Positions 1 to 10,169 of a DNA stretch of 51,848 bases are shown piece by piece; position 1 is the stretch's first letter; each line of letters begins with the position of its first letter. This DNA comes from Vulcanimicrobiota bacterium (GTDB lineage Bacteria > Vulcanimicrobiota > Vulcanimicrobiia > Vulcanimicrobiales > Vulcanimicrobiaceae). The position numbers were made by a program, and so were the translations under genes. Location: positions 6,249 through 58,096 of the forward strand of contig PLED01000111.1 in assembly GCA_003136355.1 (NCBI GenBank), given 5' to 3'. The notes beneath the pieces were generated by a model. That model made no database searches and had not been told where the DNA came from. It saw only the letters and a list, made by a program, of their open reading frames with translations.

Positions 1-2
1 TC

Positions 3-1883
<1,881 letters not shown>

Positions 1884-1885
1884 GT

Positions 1886-2440
1886 ATGGAACTCGCGTTC
1901 AGCGAGCAGATGCACTTTCTGCTCTCGTCGATCAAAGATATTCAGGGAACGATTCGCGCGGTGGATACGAAGGTCAGCATCTTGCTGGCCGCGCTCGCGA
2001 TTCCGCTGCCGCAAGTCGCCATGTTCGTGAACTATTGGCATGCGGGCGGCTTTTCAGCGACGTGGGCTCACGGCGTCATGGTACTCGCCGTCATTATGTA
2101 CGTGCTCGCGGTGTACGTTGCGGTCAAGACGCTGGTCGGCATCGGTGACGCCACCGGACACATCCGCGGCGTGCGCGTGCAGAATACGTTCTATTCCGGA
2201 GGCATGTTCAAACTCGACTGGCGGGATTCGCTGCGCGATCGCCCGGGCGTTCAATCGTCGAAGACGGTCGACGAGTACATCGCGTCGCTGCCGGCGACGC
2301 GCGACGGAATGGTCGAAGAGCTCGCGATTGAAGCGATGGCGCTGGCCTATATCCGAGACATCAAGCTGTACCGGCAGCGCCTGGCGTTTTCCGCCACGGT
2401 CGCCGCCGGTGCTATCGCCGTGATCGGCCTTATCGCGTAA
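1886..2440 (+). CDS. PycTM/DUF5706-like membrane protein
   Basis: 184-residue protein with three likely membrane segments: about residues 30-47, about 62-82, and the C-terminal 165-183. The N-terminal helix reads IKDIQGTIRAVDTKVSILLAAL. The middle has TFYSGG and DEYIASL, followed by the helix ELAIEAMALAYIRDIKLYRQRLAF. This layout matches what I know of the Pycsar-effector transmembrane family (PycTM, Pfam DUF5706), whose better-known members breach the membrane when a cyclic nucleotide binds a separate sensor. No cyclase or sensor domain is adjacent. The ATG lies 2 bases after the clpB stop, so it is probably co-transcribed and translationally coupled. Family assignment is by motif recall; the function in this setting is unknown. 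Confidence 0.6.
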   Translation: MELAFSEQMHFLLSSIKDIQGTIRAVDTKVSILLAALAIPLPQVAMFVNYWHAGGFSATWAHGVMVLAVIMYVLAVYVAVKTLVGIGDATGHIRGVRVQNTFYSGGMFKLDWRDSLRDRPGVQSSKTVDEYIASLPATRDGMVEELAIEAMALAYIRDIKLYRQRLAFSATVAAGAIAVIGLIA

Positions 2441-2443
2441 TCG

Positions 2444-2833
2444 TTACTTGACGGTTACGGTAAACGTCATCGTGCGCGCGGGCTTTACGCCTTTTTGCCA
2501 TGGTCGCGCATACGAGAATGTAATCTGCGCGGTGCCCGGGTTGTTGGCTTTGCACACGAAGATCTGCTGGCCTCCGGCGCCCATTCGCTGGTTCGCCCCT
2601 GCGGACGGCCCCTGGTAGGCGGAACCCCACACGGTTACGGTGCCGTTCGAACTTTTGCCGGTCCAAGAATAGCCCGTCGTGGGATTGCCCGGGATGGCGA
2701 TCAAAAACTCTTGTCCCGCCGTCACGCTCACGGGTGAAGACGTGAAGACCGTTCCGTTATACGTGTCGGCCAGTGCCGGCGCTGCCGCGCCGAGCGCAAA
2801 GAGCATAGCAAGAAACGCGCCTTTAACACTCAT
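2444..2833 (-). CDS. Chagasin-type cysteine protease inhibitor (I42), secreted
   Basis: 129 residues with a clean Sec signal peptide ([22 protein letters not shown]). The mature part carries all three chagasin loops: NPTTGYSW (about residue 50), a glycine-rich GAGGQQ segment, and SYARPW (about 108). These loops plug the active site of papain-like proteases. Known family role: tight inhibition of cysteine proteases outside the cytoplasm or in the periplasm. The ATG overlaps the bipA stop by four bases (ATGA), so it is probably the distal gene of a bipA transcript. The target protease is not in this window. Confidence 0.9.
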   Translation of the reverse strand: MSVKGAFLAMLFALGAAAPALADTYNGTVFTSSPVSVTAGQEFLIAIPGNPTTGYSWTGKSSNGTVTVWGSAYQGPSAGANQRMGAGGQQIFVCKANNPGTAQITFSYARPWQKGVKPARTMTFTVTVK

Positions 2834-4659
2834 ACGTTGACTTTCTCCCTTTTCCGCGCGCGCAGCCGCGCCGTTTCATTGAGGATACGTTTTCGAATGC
2901 GAATCGATTTCGGCGTGACTTCGACGAGCTCATCGTCCTCGATGAACTCGATGGCGCGCTCGAGCGAAAGCTCCTCCGGCGGTGCGATGTTGACGTTTTC
3001 GTCAGAACCTGAAGCCCGCATGTTGGTGAGTTTCTTCGCGCGCACGACGTTGAGCGCGACGTCCATATCGTCGTTGGCTCGTCCGGCGACCATGCCTTCG
3101 TAGACTTCAACTCCCGGCCCGACGAAGAAGCGGCCGCGCTGCTGCACGCCCATGAGCGCATAGCCGGTGGTTCTTCCGGTATCGCTGGCGACGAGCGCAC
3201 CGACATTGCGGCTCGGCAACTCGCCCATCCAGGGCTGGTGATCGTAATAGGTGTGTGACATGACTGCCGTGCCGCGCGTCAGCGTTAGCAACTCTCCGCG
3301 CAACCCGAAGATTGCACGCGTCGGCATCGTGTATTCGAGTCTGCGCGACCCGCCGACCGAAATCATGTTGGACATCAGCGCCTTGCGCTGGCCGAGCGCT
3401 TCAATAACGGGGCCTGAGTATTCGTCGGGCACATCGACGACCACGTACTCGACGGGCTCGTGTTTTTGGCCGTTGCGCTCGGTGAGGATCACCTGCGGTT
3501 TTGAAACTTGCAGTTCGTAGCCTTCGCGCCGCATCGTCTCGATGAGAATCGACAGATGCAGCTCGCCGCGGCCGCGCACTTCGAACGTGTCGGCCGAATC
3601 CGTTTCCTCGACGCGCAAAGCGACGTTCGACTCGAGCTCGCGCATCAGCCGGTCGCGGATCTGCCGGGACGTGAGAAACTTGCCTTCGCGTCCGGCGAAC
3701 GGGGAGTTGTTGACGCTGAAGAACATCGAAACGGTGGGCTCGTCGACCGCGACAGCATGAACGCCCTCAGGCTCGCTGACGTCGGCGATCGTGTCGCCGA
3801 TATTCAAGCCCTCGATGCCCGAAACGCAGATAATGTCGCCGGCCATCGCTTCTTCGACCTCGATTCGCTCGAGTCCGAAAAACGTCAGCATCTTCGTGAG
3901 CCTCAATCCGGTCTCGACGGTTCCGTCGCGGGCCACTTTGACGATCGGCGCGTTCACGCGGGCGACGCCGCGGAAGACGCGGCCGATGCCGACGCGCCCG
4001 ACATATTGGTTGTGATCGATGGCCGAGACGAGCAGCTGCAGCGGGCCGTCTTCGGCGGGTGCTTCGGGGACGCGCGTGGCGATCGTTTGAAAGAGCGGTT
4101 CCAGCGTCTGGCTTTGATCGTCGAGCTCGATCTTGGCGATGCCGAGCTTGGCGTTGGTATAGACCACCGGAAACTCGGCTTGTTCGTCGTTGGCGCCCAG
4201 CGCGACAAATAGGTCGAACACGTCGTTGACGATCTCTGTCGGCCGTGCGTCGCGGCGGTCGATCTTGTTGATCACGACGATCGTTTTGAGATCGAGTTCC
4301 AGCGCTTTGCGCAGGACGAAGCGCGTCTGCGGCATGACGCCTTCGGCCGCATCGACCAGCAGCAGCACGCCTTGTACCATCTGCAACACCCGCTCGACCT
4401 CGCCGCCAAAATCGGCGTGGCCGGGTGTATCGACGATATTGAACTTGATATCGCCGTGGCGGATTGCCGTATTCTTGGCGAGGATGGTGATGCCGCGCTC
4501 GCGCTCGAGCGGGTTGGAGTCCATCACGCGCGTGGCAACATGCTGTCCTTCCCGGAAAATGCCGCTTTGTCTGAGCATCGCGTCGACGAGCGTGGTCTTG
4601 CCGTGATCCACGTGCGCGATGATGGCGACGTTGCGGATATCGGGACGGGTGGTGATCAT
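2830..4659 (-). CDS. typA: Ribosome-associated GTPase BipA/TypA
   Basis: 609-residue translational GTPase that binds 70S ribosomes and helps 50S assembly and stress or cold adaptation. Visible: G1 [10 protein letters not shown]2 RERGIT, G3 [15 protein letters not shown]4 NKIDR, then the EF-G-like domains and the BipA C-terminal domain with [19 protein letters not shown] chose the ATG at 4659 ([18 protein letters not shown]), as in the family; an open extension to 4743 would run into the divergent methyltransferase. It shares a 37-base intergenic promoter space with that gene and overlaps the downstream inhibitor gene by four bases. Confidence 0.97.
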   Translation of the reverse strand: MITTRPDIRNVAIIAHVDHGKTTLVDAMLRQSGIFREGQHVATRVMDSNPLERERGITILAKNTAIRHGDIKFNIVDTPGHADFGGEVERVLQMVQGVLLLVDAAEGVMPQTRFVLRKALELDLKTIVVINKIDRRDARPTEIVNDVFDLFVALGANDEQAEFPVVYTNAKLGIAKIELDDQSQTLEPLFQTIATRVPEAPAEDGPLQLLVSAIDHNQYVGRVGIGRVFRGVARVNAPIVKVARDGTVETGLRLTKMLTFFGLERIEVEEAMAGDIICVSGIEGLNIGDTIADVSEPEGVHAVAVDEPTVSMFFSVNNSPFAGREGKFLTSRQIRDRLMRELESNVALRVEETDSADTFEVRGRGELHLSILIETMRREGYELQVSKPQVILTERNGQKHEPVEYVVVDVPDEYSGPVIEALGQRKALMSNMISVGGSRRLEYTMPTRAIFGLRGELLTLTRGTAVMSHTYYDHQPWMGELPSRNVGALVASDTGRTTGYALMGVQQRGRFFVGPGVEVYEGMVAGRANDDMDVALNVVRAKKLTNMRASGSDENVNIAPPEELSLERAIEFIEDDELVEVTPKSIRIRKRILNETARLRARKREKVNV

Positions 4660-4696
4660 AAAGGGCGGGTTCGCGCTCGGGCGCGAAGCTTCCGGT

Positions 4697-5683
4697 ATGG
4701 CCGCGGCAACGATCGAGCGCATCGGCGAGCATCTGTTCGTCAATGCGGACTGCGTGCGCGGCGCCGCCGCGCATCTAGCTGACGGCAGCGTCGATCTGAT
4801 CGTGACCGACCCGCCCTATGGAATCGAGGGCGATCGCCTCGACCGGCATTACAACCGCGACGAGCGCTTCGTGGACGAGGGCTATGTGGAAATCGAGGCG
4901 CGCAAATATGCGAGTTTTAGCCGCGCTTGGATTGCGCAGGCCGAACGCGTTCTCAAACCCGGCGGTCAGCTCTACGTCGTTTCCGGATATACCAACCTTT
5001 ACGACGTGCTCGGCGCGTTGCGCAAGACGAGCCTTCGCGAGATCAACCATCTCATTTGGAAATACAATTTCGGCGTCTACACGTCATCAAAATTTGTTTC
5101 CTCGCATTATCATATTCTCTACTACGCCAAACCGGGCGGTAGACGCCGGTTCAATTTGCAGGCGCGTTTTGCACTGGACGAAACGAACGCCGACGGCCGC
5201 TCGCTCAACTATCGTGACCGCGAAGACGTCTGGAACATCAACCGCGAGTACAAGCCCGGACAGCGCAAAAATAAAAACGAGCTGCCGAAAGCGCTGCTAA
5301 AAAAAATTCTCGCCTACAGCAGCAAAGAGGGCGATGTGGTGTGCGATTTCTTTTTGGGCGGCGGTTCGACGGCGGCGGTGGTTATCGGCATGAACCGCCG
5401 CTTCATTGGATTCGAAATATCGGAGCGCACGTTTCGAAGCCGCATTCCGGACTTGAGAGAAATCGTTGCCGGTTCGCTGCTCGAAACGGCGCCGGAGCCG
5501 CACGTGGTGCGCAACCGCGGAAAGTCATGGAGCGCGGCGGAGCTCGAACAGCTGGATGGCAGGTTTAAGGAGTTGCACGCTTCGGGAGCGACGCGCGCCG
5601 CGATTATCGCGACGCTCAGCGCAGAGCTCGAAAGAGGCGCCTGGGCAATCCGCAAGCGCCTCCGTTCGGCTAGGAACTTCTAA
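4697..5683 (+). CDS. Orphan site-specific DNA methyltransferase (beta class)
   Basis: 328 residues. Motif IV DPPYGIEG (about residue 36) precedes the SAM-binding motif I DFFLGGGSTA (about 215), the beta-class order typical of adenine-N6 or cytosine-N4 methyltransferases. FEISERTF follows as the usual post-motif I segment. The last 50 residues (SWSAAELEQLDGRF and after) look like a small helical DNA-binding or SANT-like tail. ATG at 4697 is chosen because it starts the conserved fold and clears bipA. No restriction gene is adjacent, so it may act in regulation or as a self-standing anti-restriction methylase. The target sequence cannot be read from the protein. Confidence 0.85.
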   Translation: MAAATIERIGEHLFVNADCVRGAAAHLADGSVDLIVTDPPYGIEGDRLDRHYNRDERFVDEGYVEIEARKYASFSRAWIAQAERVLKPGGQLYVVSGYTNLYDVLGALRKTSLREINHLIWKYNFGVYTSSKFVSSHYHILYYAKPGGRRRFNLQARFALDETNADGRSLNYRDREDVWNINREYKPGQRKNKNELPKALLKKILAYSSKEGDVVCDFFLGGGSTAAVVIGMNRRFIGFEISERTFRSRIPDLREIVAGSLLETAPEPHVVRNRGKSWSAAELEQLDGRFKELHASGATRAAIIATLSAELERGAWAIRKRLRSARNF

Positions 5684-7057
5684 CTAGCAGTAGGCTCTGC
5701 ATGGCGGATCGGTCGGCGCCGAGCTGGGCACCGCGCTGGGCTGCGGCGTAACCGTTCCGAAGGGCCGGGCTACCGACCACGAGTTTGCATCGGGCTCGAC
5801 GATCCCGTTTCCATACATTTGATAAGGAGCGGGGTCGCCAGAGTATGTGTAGAGCGGATGCCCTTGGTACGCCCATTGTTTACTGCCATCGGAACGCGTG
5901 ATCGGCGTGAAGTCGCCGCTCGCCGTTGCGCTTGCGTCGGCGGTCAGAGGCGGCCACACTCCCGAGCAGCCGCTGTATGTTGAAATCGTGCAATTCGAGA
6001 CGCCGTTGCCGTCGGCCGTGAAGACATAGAGCGTGTAGCCGCTCGGGTTCACGTAAGCGTTAGCGCCGCCGACCGTCGCGACTTGCGGGAAGTTCGTCTG
6101 CGGCCCCGGCGTCGCGGCAGCGGTCACATTCGAGACGTAGATCGCGCTGGATGCCGCGACGACGTACAGGTGCGATCCGTCGGTTGCAATGCTGACGCCC
6201 GCTCCCGGTTCGGCCGTGTACGTTCCCGAACTCAAATTGTAGTAGTAGATGTTGTTGCCCGACGAATTGGTCGGAAAGCCGAGCACGAAGAAGCCGCCGC
6301 CCGTCGTGGCGGAGATGACCGAAGCGTTGCCCGGCATCGTCGAAAAGCTGTGATCGGGATTTTCATAGTAGATCGCGCCGAGCGAATTGATGATGTAGAG
6401 GCCGCCGGAGTTTACCGAGCCGCCGGAGCCGGTGTAACTGCCGGTATCCCATGACGCCGCGATGCCCGTGCCCGAGCCCGGTACTTGTGTCCAAGTGCCG
6501 CTGACGTTATGCCAAATCGCGCGGTCGGGTCCGCCGCCGCCGTTTGAAAGCACGTACGTCGAGCCGTCGGCCGCGGCCGTCAGCGCCTGAGCGCCGCCTC
6601 CCAAAGCCGTCCACACGCCGCCGCTGTACGAATACGTGCCGCCGGCCGAATTGATGGCATACAGGGTGCCGTTGGGAGCGATCGCGAGTTGCGAGGCCAG
6701 ACCGGCGATGTTGGTCCAGGTCCCGCCGGCGTAGTGCCAGATGTATTTGTCGGGGCCTTGGGGGTCGGTGGAAAGCACCCAGATGGAGCCGTCGGTGCTG
6801 GCGGTGACCTGCGTCGCGGAGCCCGGAATCTGCGTATAGTTTAAGCCTTGAATGTCGCTTTGCGTGTGGATAGGCGATTGCATCGCACTGGCGGGGAGAA
6901 TCGCGGTTTTCGCCATCGGCTTCACGGGGATGCTGGCGGGAGAAACCGATTGAGGGGTGGGCAATTGGGGCGTCCCGCCCGGAATGTTCCGGCCCGAGCA
7001 CGCGGCCGCCAAAACTGCAATGCCAAGCGCGATAAACGAGTACCGCAAGGTTTTCAT
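5684..7057 (-). CDS. Lipoprotein with tectonin-like propeller and Lipoprotein_15 repeats
   Basis: 457 residues. The lipobox LAAAC lies in a signal peptide starting MKTLRYSF. The start at 7057 is fixed by an AAGGAG box 8 bases upstream on the minus strand; the frame stays open further up but without conserved sequence. Residues about 50-330 contain 5-6 repeats of the form W-x-x-(I/V)-x-G-x-x-x-x-I-A-x-x-x-x-G-x-(L/I)-Y-x-(I/L), as in tectonin-type beta propellers. The C-terminal 100 residues carry LYVFTADG ... C ... WPPL ... HPLYTYSGD, the Yx(F/W/Y)xxD double motif of the COG4315/Lipoprotein_15 family. Location is the cell envelope; the ligand is unknown. The stop abuts the methyltransferase stop with no gap. 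Confidence 0.75.
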   Translation of the reverse strand: MKTLRYSFIALGIAVLAAACSGRNIPGGTPQLPTPQSVSPASIPVKPMAKTAILPASAMQSPIHTQSDIQGLNYTQIPGSATQVTASTDGSIWVLSTDPQGPDKYIWHYAGGTWTNIAGLASQLAIAPNGTLYAINSAGGTYSYSGGVWTALGGGAQALTAAADGSTYVLSNGGGGPDRAIWHNVSGTWTQVPGSGTGIAASWDTGSYTGSGGSVNSGGLYIINSLGAIYYENPDHSFSTMPGNASVISATTGGGFFVLGFPTNSSGNNIYYYNLSSGTYTAEPGAGVSIATDGSHLYVVAASSAIYVSNVTAAATPGPQTNFPQVATVGGANAYVNPSGYTLYVFTADGNGVSNCTISTYSGCSGVWPPLTADASATASGDFTPITRSDGSKQWAYQGHPLYTYSGDPAPYQMYGNGIVEPDANSWSVARPFGTVTPQPSAVPSSAPTDPPCRAYC

Positions 7058-7152
7058 ATGAAGCAAATCTCCTTCGCCTTCCGACTGATTGGTGAAATCG
7101 TACAGTCCAGGGATGAAGAAAGTTTGAAAGGTTACCCTCGAATCCAGGCGGC

Positions 7153-7710
7153 GTGAGCCCCGAATGGCTGGCCGCGGTCTCGTCGCTGGCAACGCTCTTT
7201 GTGATCGGACTGACCGCGTATGCCGCCATGCGCCAGATCTCGCATCTGCGCTCGGGCAACCAGGTGGCGGCGCTGCTGCCCTTGACCGAGAAATACCAGA
7301 CACCCGAAGTCCAAGATTCGCTGGACTACGTGATCGGCCGGCTGAATTCGGACCTGCGCGACCCGGCCGTTCGCGCGGGGGTCATCGCGCGTCCAAGCGC
7401 CGGCCCCGCCCGTCAGGCCAAAGAAATCTTCAACTTTTACGAATCGGTGGGCGCGCTCGTCTGCGCCCATGCGCTGGATCTTCAATTAGTGCTGCGCTAT
7501 TTCACACTTCCGAGCGAGATGTGGGAAACGGGCGGCAATTTTATCGCGCTGACGCGAAGCACGCGCGGCAACGAAGTCTTCGAGAACTTTGAAGCGCTCG
7601 TCGCCATGCAGCTCGCCTACGAAAAGCGGCACGGTACGTCGCTCTATCCGCGCGGACTTCCGCGAATGTCCGTGCCGCCTTTGTCGACCGATGAGAGCAC
7701 GGCGCTTTGA
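7153..7710 (+). CDS. DUF4760-like membrane-anchored protein, copy 1
   Basis: 185 residues, GTG start. One N-terminal membrane helix (SPEWLAAVSSLATLFVIGLTAYAAM) is followed by a helical cytoplasmic part with FYESVGALVCAHALDLQLV. The fold and the motif 'FxExxGxLv' near the middle recall DUF4760. It is clearly a paralogue of the next gene: both begin MSPEW, share A-x-R-Q-(I/M)-x-H-(L/M)-R-x-GNQVA, and end with YPRG-(L/V)-(P/R)-RM. Function unknown. Assigned by its paralogue and by the open frame. Confidence 0.75.
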   Translation: MSPEWLAAVSSLATLFVIGLTAYAAMRQISHLRSGNQVAALLPLTEKYQTPEVQDSLDYVIGRLNSDLRDPAVRAGVIARPSAGPARQAKEIFNFYESVGALVCAHALDLQLVLRYFTLPSEMWETGGNFIALTRSTRGNEVFENFEALVAMQLAYEKRHGTSLYPRGLPRMSVPPLSTDESTAL

Positions 7711-8268
7711 ATGTCGCCTGAATGGGTGACTGCGGCATCAGCGGGCATGACGCTTGTGGTCATCGCCGTCACCGCTTTCGCCGCCATCCGGCAGATGGGT
7801 CACATGCGGATGGGCAATCAGGTTGCGTTATTTACCGCGTACAACACCGAATGGGACTCGCCGCAATTTTCGAAAGCCTTTGCGTTTGTGCGGACGCTTC
7901 GCGCGGCTGACCTAGACGATGAAACGCTGCAGGGGTTCGTAACCGGCTCGTGGCCGGGAGATCTTCATTCGATCCGCTTAATTGCCAACTTCTTTGAAGA
8001 CATGGGGGCGTTCGTTCACGCCGGGATCCTTTCCAAAGACATCGTGTGCACGCTCTACAGCGCGAACGTCATGGAAGTCTGGGAGAGCCTCGCTCCAATC
8101 GTGCATTTCGTTCGCGTCGGGCGGAAGACGCAAGCCATTTGGGAGTATTTCGAATACCTCTCAGTTGCGAGCGAAGATTACATCGCGGCGAACCCGCAGG
8201 GCGGCTATCCCCGCGGAGTGCGACGCATGCGGATAGACGACTCGCTGATCAAGAAAGTAAACTCCTAG
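7711..8268 (+). CDS. DUF4760-like membrane-anchored protein, copy 2
   Basis: 185 residues, the same length as copy 1. The ATG directly follows the previous TGA with no spacer, so the two are almost surely co-translated. N-terminal membrane helix (VTAASAGMTLVVIAVTAFAAI), then FFEDMGAFVHAGILSKDIV in place of the copy 1 FYESVGALVCAHALDLQLV. Tandem duplication followed by divergence is the simplest reading. The stop codon shares a CTAG palindrome with the stop of the convergent beta-lactamase-like gene, so the two 3' ends overlap by four bases. Function unknown. Confidence 0.75.
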   Translation: MSPEWVTAASAGMTLVVIAVTAFAAIRQMGHMRMGNQVALFTAYNTEWDSPQFSKAFAFVRTLRAADLDDETLQGFVTGSWPGDLHSIRLIANFFEDMGAFVHAGILSKDIVCTLYSANVMEVWESLAPIVHFVRVGRKTQAIWEYFEYLSVASEDYIAANPQGGYPRGVRRMRIDDSLIKKVNS

Positions 8269-9566
8269 GGCGGGTTCTCCAGAATATAGATTCCGATCTG
8301 ATCTGCCGGGGCGCCCACATACGGCGCACAGGTCGCATCGGGGGGAGGCGTTGGATCGACGGGCGCGCGATTCGTCAAAACGACGACGCCGATAGTGGGT
8401 ACACCTGACACCGGGGCGACCATTCCTATCCAGCTATTAAAGCCATCCGTCACTCCGTCTTTGCTGATCATCGGGATCTTGTGGTCGGTCGCAGTTGCCC
8501 ACGCCATGCCCTGCGCCGCACCATCGCTCGTAAAGATTCCAGCGACCGGTGTTTCGGCTAGTGCCATTGCCTGCGATATCGACGCGGGCGTTCCGGTTTG
8601 CTGCATAGCCGCAGCGAGATATTTCATCATGTCGGGAAGCGTCGAACGCAGCGCACCGGCTGCAGGCCATGCGTCGAGCGGCCAATTTTGAACCGCAGTC
8701 GTTCCGTCGCAGTTGTAACCCTGCGCGTGCGGCGTCGGCACGGCACCGACGTCGTATGTATTCGACATTGCAAGCGGCATCAATATTTTGGATTTGGTTA
8801 CGGTGAACCAGTCTTGTTTGTAGATGCCTTGAATCACGTAGCCGAGCGTTCCGAACCCGATGTTTGAATAGTTGTACGCGTGCGGCGTGGGCGAAGGCGG
8901 GGACGGCGAGGGATAGGTTTCGACGAATTGGACGAGCTCGTTCGGCGAATAACATGGCCGCGTTTTAAGGTCGCCTCCGCCCGGCGGTGTATCGGGCAGG
9001 CCCGACGTGTGTGTCGTCAGCATCGAGACCGTCATCTGCGCCATGTCGCCGTAGCCGGAGGTTGGAACTGGAGTCGCAGTTGGCGGTGGGGAGCAGCCCG
9101 CACCGACGGTATCGCCGCCTGAGAGCGTGTTGATGTACGTGGCCGGGTTATCGGAGGCGGCTACCAGCCCTGAGTTATAGGCTTGCGCAATCAGCATCGC
9201 GGTAAACGTTTTCGTTAGCGAACCGAGCTCCATGATGCTGGACGGCCCCATGCACGTTCCCGTCCCTTGGTCGGCATAGCCCCAATAATAAGCATAGGCC
9301 GTACCGTTCTCATAAAAGCCGATCGCGCCGCCGGGCACGCCTTTGGTTCGCGCAACGGCCGCGACAAAGAGGGAAGCTACAGCTGAGGGCAGTGGCGACG
9401 GCGACGAGGAAATGCAACTCTGCAGCGCGCCGGGAGGCGGCGCGTTTGTGGGGCTGCCGGTGCCACCGGTGCTAGCGGGTGTGTACTTCTGTCCGCAACC
9501 CGCGACGGTCAAAGCGATGACGCCAATGAAGCAGAGCGCCGAAGGCAGAAAACGCCGGTAGGTCAT
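8265..9566 (-). CDS. Serine beta-lactamase / DD-peptidase-like lipoprotein
   Basis: 433 residues with a lipoprotein signal (VAGC at residue 21-24). It has the class C beta-lactamase fold signatures: GSLTKTF (S116-x-x-K119, nucleophile and base), YNYSNIGFG (Y-x-N) and, in place of the usual K-T-G/H-x-G, SKDGVTDGFNSW near residue 370. Such proteins hydrolyse D-amino-acid peptides, esters or beta-lactams in the envelope; this group is more often an esterase or peptidase than a resistance enzyme. Convergent with the DUF4760 pair. Its start lies 54 bases before the left attachment repeat. Confidence 0.85.
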   Translation of the reverse strand: MTYRRFLPSALCFIGVIALTVAGCGQKYTPASTGGTGSPTNAPPPGALQSCISSSPSPLPSAVASLFVAAVARTKGVPGGAIGFYENGTAYAYYWGYADQGTGTCMGPSSIMELGSLTKTFTAMLIAQAYNSGLVAASDNPATYINTLSGGDTVGAGCSPPPTATPVPTSGYGDMAQMTVSMLTTHTSGLPDTPPGGGDLKTRPCYSPNELVQFVETYPSPSPPSPTPHAYNYSNIGFGTLGYVIQGIYKQDWFTVTKSKILMPLAMSNTYDVGAVPTPHAQGYNCDGTTAVQNWPLDAWPAAGALRSTLPDMMKYLAAAMQQTGTPASISQAMALAETPVAGIFTSDGAAQGMAWATATDHKIPMISKDGVTDGFNSWIGMVAPVSGVPTIGVVVLTNRAPVDPTPPPDATCAPYVGAPADQIGIYILENPP

Positions 9567-9620
9567 CTTTGCGCAGGTATGAAACCGCCCTCGAAAAACC
9601 TGCGGACTCTAAACGAAACT

Positions 9621-9660
9621 ATGGGAGAGTACGGGTCTGGTGGCCCGCACGGTCTTCAAA
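9621..9660 (+). repeat. attL core: 5' half of tRNA-Sec
   Basis: Forty bases identical to 25886-25925. They cover two bases before the tRNA, the whole acceptor 5' strand, the D-arm and the anticodon arm through CTTCAAA. After 9660 the sequence diverges (ttccct here, accgct in the tRNA). It is therefore a non-functional tRNA fragment left or made by integration. Confidence 0.92.
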
Positions 9661-9944
9661 TTCCCTGCAGCGCATCTCTCGCACAAAAACGCCGACGCGC
9701 GCAGAGACGTGCAATGACGTGAAAACGCTGATCATATAAGGCGTTTCCGCTTCTCGCGGCAATGTGTCGACGCACGCCAAGACGTGCGGTGGGTGTGACC
9801 CAAATGTGACCTGGAATGTCGCGTTCTTTTGGCGTAGGAGCGGGTACGCATCGCTCGACGAGGTGATTATCATTTGCGGGCGTTCGTGCGCTTCACCGCC
9901 TGCTACGCGCCCGCCGCGCCGTGTTCCGTGAGGGAAGGCTCGCA
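9661..9944. other. Left-end non-coding region of the element
   Basis: No convincing gene: the frames that stay open here are low-complexity antisense readings. It holds several GACGTG(C) repeats (near 9705, 9716 and 9780) and the putative integrase arm site at 9793-9814. It is best read as the attachment-site arm. Confidence 0.6.
9793..9814 (+). promoter_or_regulatory. Putative integrase arm site, left
   Basis: Two direct TGTGACC units 11 bases apart, starting GTGTGACCC and ending TGTGACCTGG. The same 22-base arrangement with only two substitutions recurs at 25793-25814 inside the other end. Paired arm-type sites are expected for lambda-like tyrosine recombinases. The role is inferred. Confidence 0.55.
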
Positions 9945-10169
9945 TCACGGTGCGTTCCGGTACAGGTCGCGCATCGAAAGCCCGAGCGCTTTCAAAATGC
10001 GGTCGATCGAGCAGCCGGCGAAACAATGGAGGAGCGCACAACCATTTCGACCCTCGGAAACGCACAACGAAGGCGAATGGTCCTCGTGGCCGGGGCAGCG
10101 CGCCATCCACTTTGCGCCCGAGCGGCGCGCGTCGGGTATGAGCCTTAAGACGCGCTCGACCGGTGTCAC
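9945..10169 (-). CDS. CHC2-type zinc-finger protein (primase remnant or mini-primase module)
   Basis: 74 residues. CPGHEDHSPSL followed by LLHCFAGCS gives the C-x2-H ... C-x3/4-C zinc ribbon of DnaG-type and phage/plasmid primases (CHC2 family). Nothing of the TOPRIM catalytic domain follows; the protein ends about 25 residues after the last cysteine. The GTG start overlaps the stop of the upstream HTH replication gene by four bases (GTGA), so the two are coupled. It is either a trimmed primase or a stand-alone DNA-binding zinc finger acting with the upstream gene. Confidence 0.65.
   Translation of the reverse strand: MTPVERVLRLIPDARRSGAKWMARCPGHEDHSPSLCVSEGRNGCALLHCFAGCSIDRILKALGLSMRDLYRNAP

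Noticed and set aside
3508-4774. Long frames on both strands across bipA (3508-4212 plus, 3767-4774 minus)
   Set aside because: Out-of-frame readings of bipA with Arg/His/Asp-rich low-complexity sequence.
9619-10110. 163-residue minus-strand frame across the left attachment site
   Set aside because: Runs through the tRNA fragment and the CHC2 gene in another frame; composition not protein-like.
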